A stretch of DNA of 36,039 nucleotides, taken from an uncultured Caldilineales bacterium (GTDB lineage Bacteria > Chloroflexota > Anaerolineae > JAAEKA01). The notes below the pieces were generated by a model that saw nothing but the letters and a program-made list of their open reading frames with translations, made no database searches and was not told the origin of the DNA. A program made the position numbers and the translations under genes. Location of the stretch: contig CALESQ010000005.1 of the NCBI GenBank assembly GCA_937907455.1, positions 1 through 36,039 on the forward strand, in the 5' to 3' direction. This document shows, one piece after another, positions 9,035-15,343 of this stretch (positions within the stretch are counted from its first letter, which is position 1; every line of letters begins with the position of its first letter).

Positions 9035-10768
9035 CTAGGCCATGCGCAGTTGGCGCAATGCCAGCGGCAGCCGCGGCAACAGGTCACCGGCAATTACCCC
9101 GGCCTCGCCGATTTGATGGCGGGCCAGCTCTCCGGCCAGGCCATGCAGGTAGCCGCCGGTCACCGCAGCCTCAAATAGGGGCATACCTTGGGCCAGCAGA
9201 GCAACAATTACGCCAGCCAACACATCACCACTGCCCGCAGTCGCAAGGGCCGGGTTGGCAAAAGGCAGCAGCATGACACGGCCATCAGGAGCAGCGACCA
9301 CGGTATAAGCGCCTTTCAACAGCACCACCGCTCCCCAGGCAGCGGCACGCGCCCGCGCCAGGTGGATGCGATCGCGCTGCACCTCGGCTACAGTACAGCC
9401 GCACAGCCGCGCCATCTCGCCCGGGTGCGGGGTGAGGATGGCGCGCGGCGGCAGACGGCGCGGCCAGTCCGGCGTCAGCGCCAGCGCGTTGAGGGCATCG
9501 GCATCCAGCACCGTGGACAGGGCGCGTAGTGCAGGGGTAGCATCAGCTAGCAGGTTCAGAATAAATTCATGGGCACTCACCTGTTGGCCCAGGCCACAGC
9601 CCACCAACAGAGCATCATAGGCGGCGGCGGCGGCAGCTATCGGCGGCACGCCATCGGGATGCAGCGCGCCCAGCGCCTCAGGCAGCAGCAGCCAGGTGGG
9701 TTCCGCCGCGGCCGCGGCTAAAACCGCGTGCAAGGTGGCAGGGATGGCAGCCGTCACCAGCCCGGCCCCGCTGCGATATGCCGCCATGCAGGCCAGATGG
9801 GCCGCGCCGCTGGTGGCGCTGGAACCTGCCACCACCAATGCCTTGCCAAACGTGCCCTTGTTGGCAGCCAACGGACGCAACGGCAACCAAGACTGAATCA
9901 GCTCCGGTGTAGCCAGCGCCACCGCCACCTCTGCAGCCAGCGTCTCATCCACGCCGATATCGGCCACCTCCAGCCGTCCGCAGGCTGCTGGGCCATCTGC
10001 CAAAAAATGGCCCAGTTTAGGCGCAGCCAGGGTGATGGTAAGATCGGCGCGCAGCGCGGCAGGGTCCAGCACGCCCGTATCGCAGTTCAACCCGCTGGGG
10101 CAATCAACGGTTACAATCAACGGCTCCGGCGTGACGGGTACAGGTGGCAGGTGCAGGAAAGAAACATCAGCCAGCGGCCGTACAGCCAGCGCGGCGCTGT
10201 GAGCATTGACAGGAGCGGGTGCATCAAAATCAGCCGCGGCAGCCGCGAGTTCGGCAGCCCGCTCAGCCAGCCCTGCACGCACGGCGGCCAGCAAATCGGC
10301 CAGAACGCCGCTGATAGGCCGCGCCACCCCGGTACCCAGCAGAGCATCTACCAGCACATCGGCTTCCAGCAGCCGTGCGCGCAGGTGCGTAAAGTCGCTA
10401 TCCTCCTCGGCGCGCAGCACGTTCACTTTGAGCCGACGCGCTGCGGCCTCGTTGTCGTCGCCTGCGGAGTCACGCCGCCAGGTGTAGACGGTGACTGCGC
10501 GCTGAGGCTGCCATTGACGCAGATAGCGGGCTGCCACCAGCCCATCACCGCCGTTGTTGCCCGGCCCGGCCAACACCAGCACACCGCCATCGCTGTCCCA
10601 GGGATGGCAGGCGCGCAAAATGGCTGCGGCCACGCCGCGCCCGGCCTGTTCCATCATCTCGGCATAGGCATGGCCCGCAGCATTGGCAGCCTGCTCGATG
10701 CGAATCATTTCGGCAACGGAGAGGATTTTTTTGACTGGGTATGCGTAATCAAAGCTATGAGTAGTCAA
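9035..10768 (-). CDS. nnr: Bifunctional NAD(P)H-hydrate epimerase / ADP-dependent dehydratase
   Basis: Repairs damaged NAD(P)H: the N-terminal half epimerises the R form of NAD(P)HX, the C-terminal half dehydrates the S form using ADP. The epimerase domain shows GPGNNGGDG (68-76), VDALLGTG (140-147) and DCPSGLNCDTG. The dehydratase domain shows NKGTFGKALVVAGS, TPHPGEMARL, LLKGAYTVV and ATAGSGDVLAG near the C-terminus. The length of 577 is somewhat longer than the usual 490-520; an Ala-rich insertion in the epimerase domain (about residues 165-200) accounts for this. The start is uncertain: the reading frame opens with a TTG at 10768, which overlaps the upstream DUF4276 gene by 14 bases, and the next ATG (10708) would remove the conserved ILSVAEM segment. 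Confidence 0.92.
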   Translation of the reverse strand: MTTHSFDYAYPVKKILSVAEMIRIEQAANAAGHAYAEMMEQAGRGVAAAILRACHPWDSDGGVLVLAGPGNNGGDGLVAARYLRQWQPQRAVTVYTWRRDSAGDDNEAAARRLKVNVLRAEEDSDFTHLRARLLEADVLVDALLGTGVARPISGVLADLLAAVRAGLAERAAELAAAAADFDAPAPVNAHSAALAVRPLADVSFLHLPPVPVTPEPLIVTVDCPSGLNCDTGVLDPAALRADLTITLAAPKLGHFLADGPAACGRLEVADIGVDETLAAEVAVALATPELIQSWLPLRPLAANKGTFGKALVVAGSSATSGAAHLACMAAYRSGAGLVTAAIPATLHAVLAAAAAEPTWLLLPEALGALHPDGVPPIAAAAAAYDALLVGCGLGQQVSAHEFILNLLADATPALRALSTVLDADALNALALTPDWPRRLPPRAILTPHPGEMARLCGCTVAEVQRDRIHLARARAAAWGAVVLLKGAYTVVAAPDGRVMLLPFANPALATAGSGDVLAGVIVALLAQGMPLFEAAVTGGYLHGLAGELARHQIGEAGVIAGDLLPRLPLALRQLRMA

Positions 10769-11360
10769 TGGAGTCGGTGAATCCTGTTAAGTGTGCAAGG
10801 CAACGATCCAGGCTGCTCGCATAATGACGTGCTACGTCAATATTCCAGTATTGTGAGATAAATTCCCCCATTACATCATTATACCCCGGCCCTATAACTG
10901 CTGAGCTGCCTTGTGAGGGGATTAAAGCCTCACGAAGTTTTTTAGAACGAGATCGTCTGGCAAGATTGATTAATACCTGTTTAGGGTCAGGAAGCGTTTC
11001 AACTTGTTCGGGTATGGCATTCGCTGCAATGCCAAGAAATTTTGCTAAACTCACAGCATCAGCTAACAACCAACTCTCAATCTCGTTGACTACCACACGT
11101 AAAACAAATCGCTGCGAGCGGTTAGGGAGCCATACATTCAATACCTCAGGTGGACAGCTAAGTTTGGTATCCAGAAAGTCTACTAACGCTAGAATAGGAG
11201 TTCCGTATTGAGCCTTTATGTTAAAGCCCCCCATCTTTTGCAGCAAATGGATACTGCCGCGTTTTCCGAATACTGTCCCCAATCTATGGCCAGTATATTC
11301 CAAAACACGGCGTACCACTAACTCATCCAATATACCTTCAATCAGGCCGTCTATAACCAT
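10755..11360 (-). CDS. DUF4276-like (TOPRIM-like) protein, partner of the AAA ATPase
   Basis: A protein of 201 residues resembling the DUF4276 family, which is related to the TOPRIM fold. Visible: an N-terminal acidic segment IEGILDELVVRRVL in the place of the TOPRIM glutamate, ALVDFLDTKL as a D-rich strand, and NEIESWLLAD, a hallmark of DUF4276/RloB-type proteins. The ATG at 11360 starts two bases after the stop of the AAA ATPase gene; a TTG at 11366 would overlap it by four. Such TOPRIM-like proteins paired with AAA ATPases occur in phage-defence modules (PARIS, AbiL, OLD-type); membership here is inferred. The gene and its partner look visibly more AT-rich than the flanking housekeeping genes, which suggests transfer. 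The family name is from memory. Confidence 0.65.
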   Translation of the reverse strand: MVIDGLIEGILDELVVRRVLEYTGHRLGTVFGKRGSIHLLQKMGGFNIKAQYGTPILALVDFLDTKLSCPPEVLNVWLPNRSQRFVLRVVVNEIESWLLADAVSLAKFLGIAANAIPEQVETLPDPKQVLINLARRSRSKKLREALIPSQGSSAVIGPGYNDVMGEFISQYWNIDVARHYASSLDRCLAHLTGFTDSIDYS

Positions 11361-11362
11361 GA

Positions 11363-12499
11363 TCAAAACTCTAATCTCATTTGAGCAACATCTTTGGGCG
11401 TTGTCGCTGGTATTATCACATCAGCGATAGTTAAGCCGGCTTTTAATGCTTGCAATTCCGATTGATCCGCGGGCTGAAAGAAAGAGCCTTCAGGGCCAGC
11501 CATAATACGCAAAACCTCTTCAGCACCGATGCCGCCATCAGACAATAGTGCCTCTGAGTGCGTTGAAATGATAATCTGCCGTTTTGACTCTTTACGTTCC
11601 CGACTAATGCGCTGAAAGATGGAAGGTAATCTTCGCACAATTTCAGGATGCAAGGAAATTTCCGGCTCTTCCAGCAATAGTGGACCATAGCCTTCAAACG
11701 CAGTCCACAGTAATCCCAACAAACGCAAGGTTCCATCAGAAAACTGACTTTCATTTTGACGAGCAGCGTCAGGACGCCAATGCGCATAACCGCCTTCCAG
11801 GTGTGCCACCCCGGTATCATCCATAGTTGCTTTTAAATCAGTCAGGTTGGGCACAGCGATACGCAAGGCAGCAGATATTTTCTTCAAGCGCGCATCACGT
11901 GTTTTGGTGTTGGTCTGCCATAAACGTAACAAAAAGTCCCGTCCATAGGGATCATTGGTGGTAGGAACCGAAGAAAAACCACGTGGATCACGTAGCACCT
12001 GCGGCAACAAATGCTGATAGGAAATCGAGGCGAAGAACTCTGCCAACTCACGAAAACGCTGGTTAGCGTAAATCTGCTCCAACGCAGTTTGTGTCAGACG
12101 CGCAGGGTCGTCGCGATCCTCTTTATCCGGACGATTCAGCAATACCTCGTCGTTTTTCGTGACATGCTCTTCTTTGATTTCCGTACGGCGTTGGTTATTT
12201 TGATTAAATATCAGACGATACGTCCATTTAACCCCTCCATCGCCAACAACATCCACTTCAATCACAATATCGCTGTAGCGTTTAGCAGATAAGGAACGGA
12301 TAGTTGATACTCCGCTGCGAGACTCTTCTGTGGCCTTACGTAGACCATCAACCGCTACATCCTGCAAAAAACGAAATGCATCCAGTAAATTTGACTTACC
12401 TGATGCATTCGGGCCAATGATGAAGACACGCGATTGCAGAGGCGCTTCAATCTGGTTGAAGTTTTTCCAATTTCTCAGGTGAATGCGACTGAAATGCAT
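11363..12499 (-). CDS. AAA ATPase of the OLD/RecF-like (AAA15/AAA21) type
   Basis: An ABC/SMC-like ATPase of 378 residues. Walker A is GPNASGKSN (29-37), preceded by the typical N-terminal pattern FSRIHLRNWKNF; the signature-like FSDGTLRLLGLL, Walker B LLLEEPEISLHP and the switch histidine in IISTHSEALLSD follow in order in the last third. No nuclease domain is fused to it; the adjacent DUF4276 gene may supply that part. The ATG 12499 is chosen because GGAGG (12504-12508) lies four bases before it; a TTG at 12517 is less likely. The gene begins ten bases after the stop of the CcmC-like gene. Role: possibly sensor/ATPase of a two-gene defence module, or DNA repair. The function is not established. 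Confidence 0.8.
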   Translation of the reverse strand: MHFSRIHLRNWKNFNQIEAPLQSRVFIIGPNASGKSNLLDAFRFLQDVAVDGLRKATEESRSGVSTIRSLSAKRYSDIVIEVDVVGDGGVKWTYRLIFNQNNQRRTEIKEEHVTKNDEVLLNRPDKEDRDDPARLTQTALEQIYANQRFRELAEFFASISYQHLLPQVLRDPRGFSSVPTTNDPYGRDFLLRLWQTNTKTRDARLKKISAALRIAVPNLTDLKATMDDTGVAHLEGGYAHWRPDAARQNESQFSDGTLRLLGLLWTAFEGYGPLLLEEPEISLHPEIVRRLPSIFQRISRERKESKRQIIISTHSEALLSDGGIGAEEVLRIMAGPEGSFFQPADQSELQALKAGLTIADVIIPATTPKDVAQMRLEF

Positions 12500-12509
12500 A
12501 AGGCCTCCA

Positions 12510-13157
12510 TCATTCAACAGGTTGATTGCGTGCAGCCAACACCCAGGCCAGCAGCGCGGTCAGCAGACCGCAAACCAGCAAGATGCCGAGATAGAATATT
12601 TGGATGGTTGACGACGACGAATCGCCGATGGGGTTGAGCGGATGGCGCAACACGCCGGTACGCAGGTTGAGCAGCAACACCGCGCCGCCCAGCAGCAGAT
12701 TGGTGAGCGCACTGAGGCGGTCATCGTTCAGCAAACGACGCACGGCAATCACCAGCAGGCCCACGCCGATAATTTGCAGACTCATGCGTGTGCGCGGCTC
12801 ATCAAAAGCGATCCACATCCCCCAGGTGGCGCGCGTGGGGATGATACTCAGCGCGAAATGGGCAATAAACGCCGTCATACCGGCCACCTGCACTGCGTTT
12901 GACCAGCGCAACAGACCAGGCAGAGGGCGCAGCCAATACGCTCCCCCCAACAGCCCGGCCAGCATCAAGGCGTAGAGACCTGCACGCGCCAGCGCGCCAT
13001 GCAGATAGATGATCTTGAGCAGATTACCAAGTTGCTGTTCGGCAGGAGCCAGCAGCAGCAGCACGGCGATAAGAGCAAGCAACAGCGCTGCCAGCCAGAA
13101 GGCACGGCGCGGCGTAAGTACACGAAAACGAGGTGAAGTGGGAGGAAGAGCGGTCAT
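12510..13157 (-). CDS. CcmC/CcsA-like cytochrome c assembly membrane protein (degenerate)
   Basis: A hydrophobic protein of 215 residues with about six membrane segments. It resembles the haem-handling CcmC family: QQLGNLLKIIYLHGALA near residue 40 corresponds to the CcmC stretch before the first periplasmic loop, and WGMWIAFDEPRTRMS sits where CcmC has the tryptophan-rich WGxWWxWDxRLT motif. Several of the tryptophans are missing, so haem binding is doubtful. No other ccm gene is adjacent, although cytochromes c are encoded at 18-20 kb. The ATG 13157 is preferred over a longer frame to 13196 that runs over the promoter region. No clear ribosome binding site is seen. First gene of the minus-strand run. 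Confidence 0.6.
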   Translation of the reverse strand: MTALPPTSPRFRVLTPRRAFWLAALLLALIAVLLLLAPAEQQLGNLLKIIYLHGALARAGLYALMLAGLLGGAYWLRPLPGLLRWSNAVQVAGMTAFIAHFALSIIPTRATWGMWIAFDEPRTRMSLQIIGVGLLVIAVRRLLNDDRLSALTNLLLGGAVLLLNLRTGVLRHPLNPIGDSSSSTIQIFYLGILLVCGLLTALLAWVLAARNQPVE

Positions 13158-13205
13158 GTCATGCAGTATACCACAGCAATCCGCTGCTGAAAACATCGCC
13201 AGTTT

Positions 13206-13350
13206 GACGGTAGTGTGCGACTTTCGGTTGAATTACAAGAGCCGGACAATAAATGGTTGCGGTTCAGAGAACGAAGCGCTCTCAGGCGCTCTCCGAAAGC
13301 CCCGGCAGGGGCTTCGTGGCTTGAGACACCGAATTCGCTTGGGTGGCAAC
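13206..13350. repeat. Dispersed 145-bp repeat, copy 1 (MITE-like)
   Basis: This segment is nearly identical to 28579-28723 (two mismatches seen over 145 bases). It contains an inner hairpin around AAGCCCC/GGGGCTT. Copy 1 additionally shows an 11-bp inverted repeat, TTTCGGTTGAA at 13222-13232 and its complement at 13355-13365, and the whole is flanked by a 14-bp direct repeat CCAGTTTGACGGTA at 13199-13212 and 13377-13390. This is the structure of a small non-autonomous element, or of a recombined insertion remnant. The frames running through it are not typical genes. Confidence 0.75.
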
Positions 13351-13381
13351 ACATTTCAACCGAAATCCATACATAACCAGT

Positions 13382-13410
13382 TTGACGGTATGTGCAGGCT
13401 GGACTATACT
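13382..13410 (+). promoter_or_regulatory. Sigma70-type promoter for the 13563 gene
   Basis: TTGACG (13382-13387), a 17-base spacer and TATACT (13405-13410) give a near-consensus promoter pointing at the gene at 13563. The predicted leader is about 145 bases. The -35 box lies inside the right copy of the 14-bp direct repeat that flanks the repeat element. Confidence 0.7.
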
Positions 13411-13562
13411 GGCGGGAAAGTTTAAGATTTAAGATTTGAGAGGCAAGGCGATTTGCGACCCTTCTTATCCACCCATCGCTCCGCCCCGCCTCCGCCATAC
13501 TTGTCTACCTGTCTACCCGCCTCCGGCGTATCAATCTACTTCCCTCCCCAAAAAAATCAATC
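13411..13562 (+). other. Leader of the nucleosidase-like gene, nothing coding seen
   Basis: The stretch is first AT-rich with a short tandem motif (AAGATTT twice around 13424-13437) and then pyrimidine-rich. No Shine-Dalgarno is found before the ATG at 13563. No RNA gene or conserved riboswitch was recognised. The 13158-13198 part upstream of the repeat holds only the start region of the divergent CcmC-like gene. Confidence 0.4.
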
Positions 13563-15284
13563 ATGCTAAGAACCGTTCCCGAAACCATCAACGAAGAAGT
13601 TGACCTGTATATTCGCACCTATTATTCACTGCTACGCAGCAGCGAATCGGTGCGCGTCCGCTCGCTGGAGGATACCCACGCGGGTATGCGTGCCAGCCTG
13701 CACCCAAAAGCTGATCACCCCGAGCCCGATGTGCCCGCGCTCGTCTATGCGGCTATGCGTCTGCCTCCCTGCATCTATCAAATCAAGCGTGTGCTGCTGG
13801 GACAATCTGATGAGGTATTCGTGCGCCGCGAGGGCTTCAAAGTGAGCGATTGGCAGCGCGTGTATGCCCCGGCGCGACGGCGCAAGATGTTCTTCGACGG
13901 CCACGACCGTCTGGCCGCGTACATCTCCAGCGTCAGCGATATTGACGACCTGATCCCCATCCTCACAGCCTTTCAAATCGAATGGAACAAGCTGCATCAT
14001 CGCCTGCGCGACACGGAAGTGGGTGAATGGCTACGCCTGAAAAGCGGTAAAAAGTCGCTTTCGGAGAGCAAGCTAGCCAAAGTGCGCACGGCTCTCGGCC
14101 TGAACGAGGACAACTTCCGCCTGTTACAACGGGTCTGGCGCGGCGAATTCGACAACGCCCTGCGCAGCCTGGCCACGGGCGAATCTGACATGCGGCTGAA
14201 TCTGCTGGCCGGTTCAGTGGCCGATTATCGTCAGGCGGTGCAGTCGTGGTGGCAAAGTGTTGTCACTGCGGGCAACCTGAAAGACATTGGCGAGCGCCCG
14301 ATCTATTTTGTCTCCAGCAACCCCCATGCACTGCCCAACCTGCTCAACGGCTACGCCCGGCAGCATCAGGCCGACATGCTGGCGCATTTGCAGGAGAAAA
14401 ACCCGGAAAACCTGCTGGCCGAATGGCAGCACCTGGTGAACGCAAACAGTCAGGCGGGCCAGGAAAATTTGCTGTATTATTTACAGCGCAACTTTCTGGC
14501 CGCCGATCCCGTGCGTACTCCGGCGTATTTCGAGTACGAACGCAACCTGGGCATTCACCGCATAGACAACCCGCATTATCTGGATGTCAGCGCACAGGTG
14601 ATTGAGCTGGCCAGCCTGGACCCGACTCGCTTCGACCCGCGCTTACACCTGCCAGGGCTTGAGGCACTGCGCAGCAGCGATGCCTTGATCGTCAACATTG
14701 ACTACCCGCTAGGCATGGCGGCCTATCTGGTATTCTCGCAGCTTTCCACCGACGTACCCAATATCCGCGGCGTCTACATCATGGGCAAGGCGGCATCGCT
14801 CAATGGCCGTGTGGGTGATGTGATGATCCCCAACGTGGTCTACGATGAGCATTCCAAAAACACCTTCCTGTTTAAGAATTGCTTCCGTGCCGGTGACGTG
14901 CGCCCCTATCTGCAGCACAGCACGGTGTTCGACAACCAAAAAAGCGTGACCGTGCGCGGCACCTTCCTGCAAAATCGCCAGTTCATGGCTGTGTTCTACA
15001 AGGAAGGCTACACCGACATCGAAATGGAGTCTGGCCCATACCTCAGCGCCATCTACGAAGACATCTACCCGCAGCGTTATCCGGTGAACGAGATCGTCAA
15101 CCTGTTCATCAACGCACCCTACGACATAGGCCTGCTGCACTATGCGTCGGATACACCCTACAGCCGACGGCAAAGCCTGCTGGCCAAAAGCATGAGCTAC
15201 TTCGGCGTGGATGCCACCTATGCCACCAGCATCGCGATTCTGCGCCGCATCCTGCAGGTAGAGACGGCCCGGCTGAGCGCCTGA
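13563..15284 (+). CDS. Nucleoside phosphorylase-superfamily-like protein (DUF6909-like)
   Basis: A protein of 573 residues. The C-terminal part looks like the purine nucleoside phosphorylase/nucleosidase fold: RGVYIMGKAASL then GRVGDVMIPNVVYDEHS near residue 415, and DIEMESGPYLSA near residue 485, which resembles the conserved nucleoside-binding Met-Glu pair of nucleosidases and phosphorylases. The first 330 residues are not recognised; they are charged and mostly helical-looking. I recall such proteins under the label DUF6909, but that is from memory. A role in nucleotide or nucleoside breakdown is inferred; AMP nucleosidase, which also has a large N-terminal domain, is an alternative. Good promoter at 13382-13410, but no ribosome binding site. 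The YfhO-like gene follows after 59 bases. Confidence 0.6.
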   Translation: MLRTVPETINEEVDLYIRTYYSLLRSSESVRVRSLEDTHAGMRASLHPKADHPEPDVPALVYAAMRLPPCIYQIKRVLLGQSDEVFVRREGFKVSDWQRVYAPARRRKMFFDGHDRLAAYISSVSDIDDLIPILTAFQIEWNKLHHRLRDTEVGEWLRLKSGKKSLSESKLAKVRTALGLNEDNFRLLQRVWRGEFDNALRSLATGESDMRLNLLAGSVADYRQAVQSWWQSVVTAGNLKDIGERPIYFVSSNPHALPNLLNGYARQHQADMLAHLQEKNPENLLAEWQHLVNANSQAGQENLLYYLQRNFLAADPVRTPAYFEYERNLGIHRIDNPHYLDVSAQVIELASLDPTRFDPRLHLPGLEALRSSDALIVNIDYPLGMAAYLVFSQLSTDVPNIRGVYIMGKAASLNGRVGDVMIPNVVYDEHSKNTFLFKNCFRAGDVRPYLQHSTVFDNQKSVTVRGTFLQNRQFMAVFYKEGYTDIEMESGPYLSAIYEDIYPQRYPVNEIVNLFINAPYDIGLLHYASDTPYSRRQSLLAKSMSYFGVDATYATSIAILRRILQVETARLSA

Positions 15285-15343
15285 GAACAGGATATGCTCG
15301 GCTACCAGGTTATCTGAACTGAGCGCCTATCTGATCTCCTGCC

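Noticed and set aside
13009..13498. Open frames on both strands through repeat copy 1
   Set aside because: They consist of the start of the CcmC-like gene, the repeat and intergenic sequence; no ribosome binding site or domain supports a protein. The repeat-derived peptide also appears in the broken M23 frame only because the repeat is there.
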